Source: Bacteroidales bacterium
Lineage (GTDB): Bacteria; Bacteroidota; Bacteroidia; Bacteroidales; UBA932
NCBI GenBank assembly: GCA_024691765.1
Contig: JAILNI010000035.1
Span: 1 to 64,000 of the forward strand
Reading direction: 5' to 3'
Length of the DNA stretch: 64,000 nt
A model generated the notes under the pieces. The model ran no database searches. It worked only from the letters and a program-made list of their open reading frames with translations, and was not told the origin of the DNA. This document shows, piece by piece, positions 24,743-33,746 of this stretch (position 1 is the stretch's first letter; the number at the start of each line of letters is the position of its first letter). Both the position numbers and the translations under genes were made by a program.

Positions 24743-25957
24743 GTGATACCTGAGATACACATAGAAGATTACAGCTATCCCCTCCCCGACGAGCGTATAG
24801 CAAAGTATCCTCTACCGGAGCGTGACTCCTCCAAACTATTGATTTACAAGTCAGGAACGGTCTCTGAGCGCATATTCCGCAATCTTCCTGAAGAACTCCC
24901 GGACGCTGCGCTGATGGTATTCAACGACACCAAAGTAGTTCCCGCACGACTGCATTTCCTAAGGGAATCCGGGGCACATATAGAGATATTCTGCCTGGAA
25001 CCTGTCGATCCCGTCGACTACAATCTCGCTTTTGCCGCGTCTAAACAATGTGTTTGGAAGTGCGTCATCGGCAATTCAAAGCGCTGGAAGGGCGATATCC
25101 TATCTTTCGACTGCCCTGAGGGAACGGTCCTGGCATCCATGGATCTCAAGGCTGAACTTCTTTCCAGGGAAGACCGTACCGGCACTGTACGCTTCTCCTG
25201 GTCAGGCGGAGAGCCATTCTCCAGGGTGCTTGAACTATGCGGACAGGTTCCCATCCCCCCATACCTGAACAGGGAAACTGAGGAAATGGACGCGGAACGC
25301 TACCAGACCGTGTACGCTCAGATCAGGGGTTCGGTGGCAGCTCCGACGGCTGGCCTTCATTTTACTGAAGCCGTACTTGAGGCAATCAGGGTTAAAAATA
25401 TTGATACTGAGATGGTTTGCCTTCATGTTGGTGCTGGCACTTTCCTGCCTGTAAAGGGGAGCCTGGTATCCGAACACCCCATGCACCGCGAACCTTTCTC
25501 CGTGAGTCTCGGCCTGCTTCGTAAACTTCGTGATGGCGGCAGGAAGGTAATCGCAGTGGGAACGACATCCGTCCGCACCCTGGAAAGTCTTTACTACGTA
25601 GGCGCCTCCTGCATCGAGAACGGCCGTCCGGAAGACGTTAACCAGTGGGCCCCTTACGAAAGGGATTATCCGTACTCCACTCGACAGGCTCTGGACGCAA
25701 TAATTTCATATCTTGAAAGGAATAATCTGACCGAAATCAAGGTCGGCACGAGAATAATCATAGTTCCCGGTTTCCGCTTCCGCATCGTGGATATGCTGGT
25801 TACCAACTTCCATCAGCCGGAAAGTACCCTTCTGCTACTTATTTCAGCCTTCGTCGGAGGAGACTGGAAGACCATTTACGACTATGCCCTCGGGCACGGT
25901 TTTCGCTTCCTGAGCTACGGGGATTCCTCCCTATTATTCAGAAACACGCAATTATGA
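24743..25957 (+). CDS. queA: S-adenosylmethionine:tRNA ribosyltransferase-isomerase QueA
   Basis: QueA transfers and isomerises the ribosyl moiety of SAM onto preQ1-modified tRNA, forming epoxyqueuosine. The 404-residue protein shows the family N-terminus YPLPDERIAKYPLPERDSSKLL, VFNDTKVVPARL, APTAGLHFTE, HVGAGTFLPVK and the C-terminal TNFHQPESTLLLL. The only start consistent with the promoter is GTG 24743 (first residues VIPEIHIEDY); the next ATG is after the DSSKLL motif. The in-frame extension to 24677 passes through the promoter and was rejected. It overlaps the acyltransferase gene by 4 nt. Confidence 0.95.
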   Translation: MIPEIHIEDYSYPLPDERIAKYPLPERDSSKLLIYKSGTVSERIFRNLPEELPDAALMVFNDTKVVPARLHFLRESGAHIEIFCLEPVDPVDYNLAFAASKQCVWKCVIGNSKRWKGDILSFDCPEGTVLASMDLKAELLSREDRTGTVRFSWSGGEPFSRVLELCGQVPIPPYLNRETEEMDAERYQTVYAQIRGSVAAPTAGLHFTEAVLEAIRVKNIDTEMVCLHVGAGTFLPVKGSLVSEHPMHREPFSVSLGLLRKLRDGGRKVIAVGTTSVRTLESLYYVGASCIENGRPEDVNQWAPYERDYPYSTRQALDAIISYLERNNLTEIKVGTRIIIVPGFRFRIVDMLVTNFHQPESTLLLLISAFVGGDWKTIYDYALGHGFRFLSYGDSSLLFRNTQL

Positions 25958-27099
25958 CATACGACGAAGCATTTGCAAACATCAGCCCCTACAATGACGA
26001 AGAGGCTGTTGCCGCCCTTAAAAGGCTGTCGCACCATCCTGCCCTGCCTTTCATAACCAAGTATCTGTTTCCGAAACAGTCTCCATGGCTGCTCGCCGAG
26101 GCTCTCCGCAAGATAGAAAGCATCGACGACTTCCAGCAGACCGTCATGAGCAAGGTGGTGTCTGCGGTAGTGGAACAGACATCCTCAGGCTTCACCTATG
26201 ACGGTATCGAGAACCTGAAGAGCGATAAACGCTATCTGGCGGTCAGCAACCACCGCGACATCATCCTCGACCCGGCCCTCACACAGTGGACGCTATTCCA
26301 CGAAGGCCTGCCTATGACCGAAATCTGCGTGGGCAGCAACCTTCTCAGCAGCCGGACTTTCGAAGACCTGCTGCGAAGCAACCGTATGATAAAGGTCATC
26401 CGTGGCATTTCCGCGCGCGAACTCTACCTGTCGAGCCAGCTGCTTAGCCGCTACATCCGCCAGACCATTACCTCCGGCAAGGCCTCCGTATGGATAGCCC
26501 AGAGGGAGGGCCGCACCAAGAACGGACTGGACGTGAGCGAGCAGGGCATACTCAAGATGTTCGACCTCTCCGGTACGGCTGACTTCAAAACGAACTTCCA
26601 GGAGCTCAATATAGTGCCCATGAGCATCTCATATGAGTACGAACCCTGCGATGCCCGCAAAGCCCGCGAAATACTCATTAAACGCGAAACAGGCACGTAT
26701 GTCAAGAAGCACGACGAAGACATGCACAGCATACTCACCGGAATCCGCCAATGGAAGGGCGGCATTCACCTGAGCGTAGGCAAGCCCCTCAGCGACCTTG
26801 AGATAATCCGCGCCAGCTGGTACGAGAAGAACGACCGATACCAGGCCATACGCCGCTGCCTCGACCGCCGCATCATTGACGGGTACAAGCTCTGGAAGAC
26901 CAACTACATGGGGTACGACCTCATGACGGGCGGAAACCGCTTCGCCGACATGTACACTCCGGAGGATCTCGAGAAGTTCAGGGCCTATACCGAACACAAG
27001 CTCGGAAAGCTCGAGAAGAACCTCGACCGGGATGCCCTGCGGGATATCTTCTGGCACATATACGGCAACCCCGTAGTAGCAAAAGTAGAGGCCTGGTAA
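25954..27099 (+). CDS. 1-acylglycerol-3-phosphate acyltransferase-like protein (PlsC superfamily)
   Basis: The 381-residue protein contains an LPLAT fold: acceptor motif SNHRDIILD (His100), an IKVIRG segment, and IAQREGRTKNG, which corresponds to the EGTRS-type substrate-binding motif. The spacing His100 to Asp106 is HX5D and not the usual HX4D, although Asp102 is also close; related Bacteroidetes proteins I recall share HRDIxLD. It probably acylates a glycerol-phosphate or related lipid at the inner face of the cytoplasmic membrane. No strong transmembrane helix is seen. It is coupled to queA and followed by a hairpin. Confidence 0.8.
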   Translation: MTYDEAFANISPYNDEEAVAALKRLSHHPALPFITKYLFPKQSPWLLAEALRKIESIDDFQQTVMSKVVSAVVEQTSSGFTYDGIENLKSDKRYLAVSNHRDIILDPALTQWTLFHEGLPMTEICVGSNLLSSRTFEDLLRSNRMIKVIRGISARELYLSSQLLSRYIRQTITSGKASVWIAQREGRTKNGLDVSEQGILKMFDLSGTADFKTNFQELNIVPMSISYEYEPCDARKAREILIKRETGTYVKKHDEDMHSILTGIRQWKGGIHLSVGKPLSDLEIIRASWYEKNDRYQAIRRCLDRRIIDGYKLWKTNYMGYDLMTGGNRFADMYTPEDLEKFRAYTEHKLGKLEKNLDRDALRDIFWHIYGNPVVAKVEAW

Positions 27100-27117
27100 A
27101 AACCGGGCCTCTACCTT
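27085..27117. terminator. Hairpin between convergent genes
   Basis: A 13-position stem with one T-G pair (27085-27097 and 27102-27114, AAAA loop) overlaps the acyltransferase stop codon. The plus strand lacks a T run; the minus strand reads TTTT after the stem, so it may serve the DUF5723 operon better. Confidence 0.55.
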
Positions 27118-27136
27118 AATATATATATCTGGCTCT

Positions 27137-28591
27137 CTACTCTGCCAGAAGTTCCGGCAGCGGTTCTGCGCTGCTGTTTTTCTTGCCCTTTTTGTCCTTC
27201 TTGCTCTTGGACTGCTTGGAAGACTTGGCCTTCGCCTTGTCGGAAGCAGCCTTTGCAGAGCTCTTTCCGAAAGCGAACGCGACGCCCGCGTTGGCGACGA
27301 CGCTCACAGGATCAAGCGGTATGTACTGCGGGGACACCCTGAACTGTATGGCATCCACGCCGGCATAGACGTTGATACCAAGCACGCGTACGCTCGCAGC
27401 CACGCCGATTTCATTGCCCTGGTTGCCTATCGAATAGGTTCCTGCAACGTTGAACTGGCGGAAAGGAGTCAAAGCGGCGCCGAAGCGTATATCCTTTGTG
27501 GTATAACCGCTGTAATTGTAGAACGTGCCGACCACGCCGAGGGTGACGAGCTTGACTGGTTTGAACTTCGCCGAGAAGTTGTAGCTGAAGGGAAGCATCT
27601 CGAACTTGCCTTCTTCGGCGCCTTCAACGGGTTTGAACTTAATCATGTCCTGCACGCCTTCGGAAACCTTGTCCATATCGTTGACGTCCACGACGACCTT
27701 GTTGCCGGAATTCGCCCCATAAAGGTTGTTGGTCCACTTCATGCCGCCGAGGTTGCGCACTGCAGCCCCGAGTATGATCTTGTCCCTGAGCAGGTAATAG
27801 CTGAGGCCGATATCGACGGCAGCGCCGAGTCCGGAAGGTTTGAGCCCCTCGGTATTCAGCCCTATCATGGAAGGATCATAGTAACCTTCGGAGTTGATAC
27901 CTATGGAGAGGGGAGAGGCGGCCGCCTTCAGGGTACCCTTCGAGCGGAGCCACATGCCTTCGCCTGCGGTGTTGATTTCCATATCCACGGATGCGTCCGC
28001 CTTGGCTATGCCCACGAGCCCCTTCACGGCCCAACCGATAGCAAGGTTCTTGTTGCGCTTTGAACGGCCGAACGCGAGTTCCAGGTAGTTCGTGGTGTTG
28101 AAATGAATGTCCTCTACAAGATAGTGGCCGGTGGTGTTCTGGCTCTTGAATGCTTCGAACAGGGCGCGGGGCACTCCGACATTCTCTTCTGTCACGAAGT
28201 TGATTTCGAAGTGTCCGTATCCGCCCTTTCCTCCAAGGGCTCCTATAGCAAGTATATTCTCGGAAACACGTGCATCAACCCGGTTCATTTCCTCCATGCC
28301 GCCGGGGAATTTGTCGGCGCTCACAGCCTTGTTGAGACCGGTGACGAGTTTGCCGTCAGCCTGCGGGAAAAGGAAGTTGGAGAGGCCGAAATTGGTTTCT
28401 CCGGTAACATTTATGCTACCGGTTCCTATTCCCACGAAACCGGAAGTTCCGGTCGGGGCTACGGAAGGATTGAGACGGTATCCGTAGAGGTAGTTGTCCA
28501 GGAAGTTCGCAGTTTTGAGTTCCTGTGCCTGCGCTCCTGCGGCGAGGCTGAATGCGAGGGCCAGAACGGCCAGTGTTTTCATGGTTTTCAT
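27137..28591 (-). CDS. DUF5723-type outer-membrane beta-barrel protein
   Basis: The 484-residue protein has a signal peptide (about 1-22) and many amphipathic strands with Gly/Tyr/Phe alternation, resembling the DUF5723 family of Bacteroidetes barrel proteins. The N-terminal mature part has the family-like LNPSVAPTG stretch. The C-terminus is a 40-residue tail of Lys, Ser and Ala (KAKAKSSKQSKSKKDKKGKK) that is unusual for a barrel and might be periplasmic or surface exposed. It is the last gene of a three-gene operon with two lipoproteins (11-bp gap), suggesting that the three work together in the envelope. Function unknown. Confidence 0.72.
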   Translation of the reverse strand: MKTMKTLAVLALAFSLAAGAQAQELKTANFLDNYLYGYRLNPSVAPTGTSGFVGIGTGSINVTGETNFGLSNFLFPQADGKLVTGLNKAVSADKFPGGMEEMNRVDARVSENILAIGALGGKGGYGHFEINFVTEENVGVPRALFEAFKSQNTTGHYLVEDIHFNTTNYLELAFGRSKRNKNLAIGWAVKGLVGIAKADASVDMEINTAGEGMWLRSKGTLKAAASPLSIGINSEGYYDPSMIGLNTEGLKPSGLGAAVDIGLSYYLLRDKIILGAAVRNLGGMKWTNNLYGANSGNKVVVDVNDMDKVSEGVQDMIKFKPVEGAEEGKFEMLPFSYNFSAKFKPVKLVTLGVVGTFYNYSGYTTKDIRFGAALTPFRQFNVAGTYSIGNQGNEIGVAASVRVLGINVYAGVDAIQFRVSPQYIPLDPVSVVANAGVAFAFGKSSAKAASDKAKAKSSKQSKSKKDKKGKKNSSAEPLPELLAE

Positions 28592-28602
28592 ACTGTGCCC
28601 TC

Positions 28603-29787
28603 CTATTTCTTAAGAATTTCAACGTCTACGCCATCCGGAATCGTGATGCTCTTGATGGCAAATGTAAGGCCCTGGTTCACATTGAGTTGCGCAGTGGCTC
28701 CGGGTGTCGTGGGAGCGCTGGCCGCAATCTCGGGAACGAGGGAACTGATGCTTGAATAGCTCAGGAAGCTCAGCACGATATCGCCTTCGGTCTTTACCGG
28801 GGCGTCGAGGCTTCCCGCCTTGATGACGGGAACGCTGATGCTCACGCTGTCGTTGGGCTGTCCGACGATTGAAAGGTCGAGCGGAAGCGTATTGGTTGCC
28901 TCAAAGTGTGCCGAGATGGAATGGATGTCCACCTTGTAGTCCCCATCTTTCTTCGCCGAAATCCTGATTGCGTTGCTCAGGTCAAGCGAGCTTCCGAAGC
29001 GGGAAGGATTTTTGAAATCGGCGGGAAGGATGAAGGAGGGGAGCAGGCTGATATTTGCCACGTCCGTCGGGCCGTATGCCGGATCGGCTACAGCGTCATC
29101 CTTATGGAAGACTATGCTGAGGATGGTAATCTCGTAGGGAAGGGGAGAGACCAGAGCGGAGAGCTGGGGGACAAGGAAGTCGGACTCGCCATCAGCCTTC
29201 GCATAACCGCCCGCAGCCGAAACGAATACCGTCTGGCTGGCTTTTGCGGTGAAAGGAATGTCGGTGAGGGGGATGACGGTGCCGGCCACGCTCAGGTTCA
29301 TGTCGAACTTCATCTGGTGGACAAGGTCGCTCGTGAACTCAAGCTTGATGCAGGGGTTCGTAAGCGTGTACTGGTTGGAAATATTGAGCATTCCCGGAAC
29401 ATCCACCATGTAGACTGCCATAGGCTTCACGAATTCGGCCTTGGTGCCCGTATTCTCGAATATGTCGGCCTTTTTCGGGGAGATGTCTTTCGGGTTTGCC
29501 GACTGGCGGAACAGCAGGTCGCCGGCTCGGAAGACGGGGTCGTTATCCGGAGCAGCCTTGAGGAAGCTGTTTTCGCCGGAAGTGGCTTCACCGACGAGCA
29601 TGTTGACGTCGAGGGAGAACGGAGGCACTTCGTATGCCACCGTAATGCCGGGAACGACCGTCATCTCGGTGCTGACCTTGTCGATATCGTAGGCTTCGTC
29701 AACAACAAGTACTTTGTCGACGAGCGAATCGCATGCCCCCGCAATGAGCAGGAGGGCAGCGGTAAATATATAGCTAAGCCTTTTCAT
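28603..29787 (-). CDS. Lipoprotein of unknown function
   Basis: The 394-residue protein has a lipoprotein signal with lipobox IAGAC (Cys19) followed by Asp. The remainder is rich in short beta strands and hydrophobic residues, without a motif I recognise; repeated segments such as LDVNMLVGE, MKFDMNLSVAGTVIPL and LPLDLSIVGQPNDSVSISVPV suggest repeated beta-sandwich domains. It probably sits on the outer membrane. It is 3 bp downstream of the hydrolase gene and 11 bp upstream of the DUF5723 gene, so it is almost certainly cotranscribed with both. Confidence 0.75.
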   Translation of the reverse strand: MKRLSYIFTAALLLIAGACDSLVDKVLVVDEAYDIDKVSTEMTVVPGITVAYEVPPFSLDVNMLVGEATSGENSFLKAAPDNDPVFRAGDLLFRQSANPKDISPKKADIFENTGTKAEFVKPMAVYMVDVPGMLNISNQYTLTNPCIKLEFTSDLVHQMKFDMNLSVAGTVIPLTDIPFTAKASQTVFVSAAGGYAKADGESDFLVPQLSALVSPLPYEITILSIVFHKDDAVADPAYGPTDVANISLLPSFILPADFKNPSRFGSSLDLSNAIRISAKKDGDYKVDIHSISAHFEATNTLPLDLSIVGQPNDSVSISVPVIKAGSLDAPVKTEGDIVLSFLSYSSISSLVPEIAASAPTTPGATAQLNVNQGLTFAIKSITIPDGVDVEILKK

Positions 29788-29790
29788 CTT

Positions 29791-31179
29791 TTAGTCGACT
29801 TTGGGTTTAGGCATGGGGAAACCTTTCTGGAGACCCAGCCAGGAGTAGAACTTTATGCCCACTTCGGAGTGGTTTCCGGTTTGCTGGTGAAGAGTGGTTA
29901 GCCCCTCCGGGAAAGCGGCAATCGCAGCTTCGGTATTGGCATAGGGCACCACTTCGTCTTCCGTGGAATGGAAGAATACGATCGGATGGGTGGGAGTCCA
30001 GCCCTGGGTAAGATCGTTCGACTGGGCAATCTGCATGAACTTGTACGATGTATTGGTGTCCCAGCCAGCCTTGAGCAGCGTGCTTATTTTGCCGCCGGCA
30101 GCATTCTTGATCTTCGCATTGATGTAGCCTATGTTGTGGCTGCGGGCATCGATGTCGGCAAGGGCGCCGGATGCGACGAAAGCGTCACTGAGGAAGCAGC
30201 TTTCAGCCGTGTTGGCTCCCAGCAGTTCGCCGTAGTAGGCATCCCATGCGCGGGCGATAAGGCCGATTGCTGCGGGGAAGGCGAGGTCTTCCGGGCCTTT
30301 ACCCTTCGGGCCGAGCCCGTCACTCCATTCTTTCCACTGGTTAAGCGTGACGGTCATGCTGTAGGGGCCGGCGCCGCTGTAGGTGCCGTGGAAACCGATA
30401 GCCGTCTCCAAAGCGGCATCCTTCTCTATTTCACGCTGCACAGCAAGCGCTGATGCGCCGCCCTGCGAATAACCTATGCTGTAACCTTCACATATCTTGA
30501 GGGGAGCCATGCCCTGTTCCCTGAGGAAGCCCAGGGCCGCCTTGGCCATTTCGATGGTGCGCTGGGCAGTTTCTTCCTCCACGAGGTAGGGCTGTGCTTC
30601 ATCGGCAGCCATCTGGTCGGGGCAGACATACACGGCGTCCATGTGCGCAAGAGCGATAACCGGAGAGGCTCCAACCGACGGGAACTCGTCGGCTCCGGTC
30701 ATAGTCCAGTGGCTGTCAATGACGAAATAACGCGGGCTGATGGGAGTCATGTGGTCCTTGTCGGGGCCGTGGGTGCAGTAAATAAGGCTGCCCGGGAGCA
30801 CTTTGTCGTTGTAATTGTAAGTAACAGAGGCAATTACCCAGAATTTCTGGTCTCCTTCAGGGAAGCTGTAATCGGCCACCGACGATGTGCAGAACGCAGA
30901 AAAACCCTTCTGTGTGGTTTCGATTTCGGAAGGGCTCATAGTGCTCGTCAGGTAAGTGGAGGAGTAAAGGGCAAACAATTCGTCGACCGTGTATGTCGTC
31001 GAAACGAAGCCCGGGTTGATGCCGTTGGGATAGGCATCCCATGCGTCGTCAATCGTCTCCGCCGTATCCTGGTTGACTGTCACAACCATTTTGATTTCGT
31101 TCGGATCCAATTGAAAATCGCAGGACGCAAACCCCAGCAGAATCAACGCCGCCAAGGGAAAGGTTGCAATTCTTTTCAT
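29791..31179 (-). CDS. Alpha/beta-hydrolase lipoprotein
   Basis: The 462-residue protein begins MKRIATFPLAALILLGFASC, a lipoprotein signal with Cys20. The nucleophile elbow is GYSQGG (Ser238), with candidate Asp408 in STEDEVVP and His437 in GNHSE, completing an alpha/beta-hydrolase triad. The overall layout resembles secretory lipase or prolyl-peptidase-like hydrolases; the substrate is unknown. ATG 31179 was taken because the 29 codons upstream cross the promoter. It is the first gene of the operon ending at 27137 and has its own promoter with a nearby 7-bp inverted repeat. Confidence 0.78.
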   Translation of the reverse strand: MKRIATFPLAALILLGFASCDFQLDPNEIKMVVTVNQDTAETIDDAWDAYPNGINPGFVSTTYTVDELFALYSSTYLTSTMSPSEIETTQKGFSAFCTSSVADYSFPEGDQKFWVIASVTYNYNDKVLPGSLIYCTHGPDKDHMTPISPRYFVIDSHWTMTGADEFPSVGASPVIALAHMDAVYVCPDQMAADEAQPYLVEEETAQRTIEMAKAALGFLREQGMAPLKICEGYSIGYSQGGASALAVQREIEKDAALETAIGFHGTYSGAGPYSMTVTLNQWKEWSDGLGPKGKGPEDLAFPAAIGLIARAWDAYYGELLGANTAESCFLSDAFVASGALADIDARSHNIGYINAKIKNAAGGKISTLLKAGWDTNTSYKFMQIAQSNDLTQGWTPTHPIVFFHSTEDEVVPYANTEAAIAAFPEGLTTLHQQTGNHSEVGIKFYSWLGLQKGFPMPKPKVD

Positions 31180-31214
31180 ATCGTTAAAATTTGCAATAGT
31201 TGTCCAATAACTCA

Positions 31215-31256
31215 CAAATATAGCAATATAATCGGTAAATCCTATATAAATAGGAT
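31215..31256 (-). promoter_or_regulatory. Promoter and inverted repeat of the hydrolase operon
   Basis: On the minus strand TATATTTG (31222-31215) lies 36 nt before the ATG. A perfect 7-bp inverted repeat (ATCCTAT/ATAGGAT, 31239-31256, 4-nt loop) covers the expected -33 position, which could make it an operator. Confidence 0.5.
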
Positions 31257-31348
31257 AATTCCGCACTCCTCCGTCAAACCCCTTATGTTATACAATTTAT
31301 ATTATGTTAACTTAGATATATTATTGTATCCCCTTCCGCTATTTTTAG

Positions 31349-31356
31349 TATATTTG
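31349..31356 (+). promoter_or_regulatory. -7 box of the rlmD-like gene
   Basis: TATATTTG ends 8 nt before the ATG at 31365, implying a leader of at most a few bases. ATTG at 31323-31326 is a possible -33 box with a long 22-bp spacer. Confidence 0.6.
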
Positions 31357-31364
31357 TCCTCCGT

Positions 31365-32771
31365 ATGCGAAACAAGAAACTGGATCTGGTTCTGAGCGAC
31401 GTCACCATCGAGGATGTCGCCGCCGAAGGCAAAGCCATCGCGCACAGCCCCGACGGCATCGTCGTGTTCGTGCCGTTTGCCGTTCCAGGCGACGTGGTTG
31501 ACATTCGGGTCACAAAAAAACGTTCCAGTTTCATGGAAGGCTTCATTTCAGCAATAAAAAAGCCCTCTGAGTATCGCCAGGAGCCGTTTTGTAAGCATTT
31601 TGGAGTATGCGGTGGCTGCAAATGGCAGCCTCTCCCCTATTCCATGCAGCTGAAGGCAAAACAGCAGCAGGTTTACGACCAGCTGGTTCGCATCGGGCAT
31701 TTGCAAATACCTGAAATTCAGCCTATTATCCCGTCAGAAAAGACTACTTTCTATCGCAATAAACTGGAATTCACCGCTTCGGACAGGCGCTGGCTCTCGG
31801 AAGAAGAAATGAGCATGGACCTGCCTACAGTGTCACTCTGCGGTCTCGGATTCCATGTGGGCAAGTATTTCGACAAGGTGCTGGACCTGGACAAATGCTG
31901 GCTCCAGCCCGATCCTTCCAACGAAATACGCCTTTTCGCAAAAAAGTACGCACTTTCCCACGGAATCCCCTTCTATAACCTGAGAAGCAACACCGGCGTT
32001 TTCCGCAGCATATTTGTGCGCACAAGCGAAGAAGGAGGCGTGATGGTGATAGTCTGCTTCGCGCAGGATTTCCCGGAACGCAAAGAGTTTCTCGAGAAGC
32101 TTTCCATACGCTTCCCGGAAATCACATCCCTCTGGTATATAATCAATTCCAAACTCAACGACTCCATTTCCGACCAGACGCCTATACTTTTCAAGGGAGA
32201 CGAAGCCATTTGGGAAACGATGGAAGGCCTTCGCTTCAAAATAGGTCCGAAATCCTTCTTCCAAACCAACGCCGGGCAGGCGTACAATCTGTACAGGGTC
32301 GCGAGGAAGTTCGCGGACCTGACCGGGAACGAAACGGTCTACGACCTTTATACAGGCACGGGTACCATCGCCCAGTTCGTAGCAGGGAAAGCGTCGAAGG
32401 TCATAGGAATCGAATATGTGCCCGAAGCCATTGAAGACGCAAAAATCAACGCTCAGGCCAACGGCATAGGCAATTGCGAGTTCTTCGCCGGAGACATGAA
32501 GGACGTTCTCGACGCTCCCTTTATTGACGAACACGGCAGGCCTGACGTGATAATCCTCGATCCTCCCCGCGCGGGAATTCACCCCGACGTGGCGAAAGTA
32601 ATACTTGACGCCGTCCCGGAAAGAATAGTTTATGTGAGTTGCAACCCTGCTTCGCAGGCCCGCGACCTTGCCATACTGTGCGAAAAATACGAGATTACCG
32701 CCGTGCAACCCGTGGACATGTTCCCCCATACCCAGCACGTGGAGAATGTCTGTAAACTGATACGCAAATGA
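31365..32771 (+). CDS. rlmD: 23S rRNA (uracil-C5)-methyltransferase, RlmD/TrmA family
   Basis: The 468-residue protein has an N-terminal TRAM domain (about 1-60), iron-sulfur ligands CKHFGVCGGC plus a later Cys in DKCWLQP, and a C-terminal SAM methyltransferase domain with VYDLYTGTGT, ILDPPRAGIHP and the nucleophile motif YVSCNPAS. This is the RlmD/RumA pattern that methylates U1939 of 23S rRNA, though RlmCD or TrmA specificity cannot be excluded. It overlaps the antiporter gene by 4 nt. Its start codon is nearly at the predicted transcription start. Confidence 0.9.
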   Translation: MRNKKLDLVLSDVTIEDVAAEGKAIAHSPDGIVVFVPFAVPGDVVDIRVTKKRSSFMEGFISAIKKPSEYRQEPFCKHFGVCGGCKWQPLPYSMQLKAKQQQVYDQLVRIGHLQIPEIQPIIPSEKTTFYRNKLEFTASDRRWLSEEEMSMDLPTVSLCGLGFHVGKYFDKVLDLDKCWLQPDPSNEIRLFAKKYALSHGIPFYNLRSNTGVFRSIFVRTSEEGGVMVIVCFAQDFPERKEFLEKLSIRFPEITSLWYIINSKLNDSISDQTPILFKGDEAIWETMEGLRFKIGPKSFFQTNAGQAYNLYRVARKFADLTGNETVYDLYTGTGTIAQFVAGKASKVIGIEYVPEAIEDAKINAQANGIGNCEFFAGDMKDVLDAPFIDEHGRPDVIILDPPRAGIHPDVAKVILDAVPERIVYVSCNPASQARDLAILCEKYEITAVQPVDMFPHTQHVENVCKLIRK

Positions 32772-33736
32772 TAGTCAAGCTGTTGCTGCTCATACTGGGC
32801 CTTGCCCTCGTAGTCCTGGGAGCCGATATCCTGGTGGACGGATCGTCTTCCATAGCCAGGCGCCTCGGCATAAGCGACTTCGTCATAGGGCTCACGGTCG
32901 TTGGCTTCGGCACTTCCCTCCCCGAGCTGGTGGTAAGTGTACTGGGGGCCCTGCAGGGCAATTCCGACATAGCCATAGGCAACGTTGTCGGTAGCAATGT
33001 CTTCAATGTCCTGCTTATACTGGCGGTTTCAGCCCTCGTACGTCCGATAGAGGTTACCCGCACCAATCACAGGCGCGACATTCCCCTTACGCTTGCGGTT
33101 ACGCTTCTTCTCATCTTTACCGGAATGAACCGCAGCCTGCTCGGGCTCGGAGCCGCCGACGGCCTCAGCAGGCTTGAAGGAGGTATTTTCGTGGCCCTTT
33201 TCGCGGCGTACCTTGCCTATTCCTTCGTAAAGGACAATCCTCAGGAAGCGGTTTCTTCGGATGCCGCAGAAACCAAGCGGCTTCCGGGCTGGCTCGCAGC
33301 GGTAATGGTGCTTGGAGGACTTGCAGGGCTGGTTTTAGGCGGACGTCTCTTTGTCCATTCCGCCGAGGCAATTGCCAGGATGCTGCACGTGAGCGATAAG
33401 TTCATAGCAATCACGGTACTGGCCATGGGCACTTCCCTACCCGAGTTCGTTACGAGCATAGTCGCCCTTGCCAAGCGCCGCAGCCAGATGGCCCTCGGAA
33501 ACATCCTGGGGAGCAATGTGTTCAACATCCTGCTTATCCTGGGCACTTCCGCCCTCATCTGCCCCATGAGTTTCGCGTCCATGGGCTGGGTTGACATGGC
33601 CGCTCTGGCACTCAGTGCCCTGATGGTATTTTCCAGCATCTATACTGGGCAACGGGACAGGATAGACCGTTTCGACGGCGCTCTCATGCTTCTGGCTTTC
33701 ACAGCCTACATGGTATGGCTCTTCATCAAGCTATAG
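32768..33736 (+). CDS. Calcium/sodium antiporter (CaCA family, YrbG type)
   Basis: The 322-residue integral membrane protein has about ten hydrophobic segments in two inverted halves. Each half carries the alpha repeat: VVGFGTSLPELVVS near residue 55 with GNVVGSNVFN, and AMGTSLPEFVTS with GNILGSNVFN in the second half. These acidic residues form the cation sites in Na+/Ca2+ exchangers. It should exchange Ca2+ for Na+ or H+ across the inner membrane. It is translationally coupled to the methyltransferase gene, without an obvious functional link, and ends 10 bp from a convergent gene. Confidence 0.92.
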   Translation: MIVKLLLLILGLALVVLGADILVDGSSSIARRLGISDFVIGLTVVGFGTSLPELVVSVLGALQGNSDIAIGNVVGSNVFNVLLILAVSALVRPIEVTRTNHRRDIPLTLAVTLLLIFTGMNRSLLGLGAADGLSRLEGGIFVALFAAYLAYSFVKDNPQEAVSSDAAETKRLPGWLAAVMVLGGLAGLVLGGRLFVHSAEAIARMLHVSDKFIAITVLAMGTSLPEFVTSIVALAKRRSQMALGNILGSNVFNILLILGTSALICPMSFASMGWVDMAALALSALMVFSSIYTGQRDRIDRFDGALMLLAFTAYMVWLFIKL

Positions 33737-33746
33737 CCGGTTCGGA

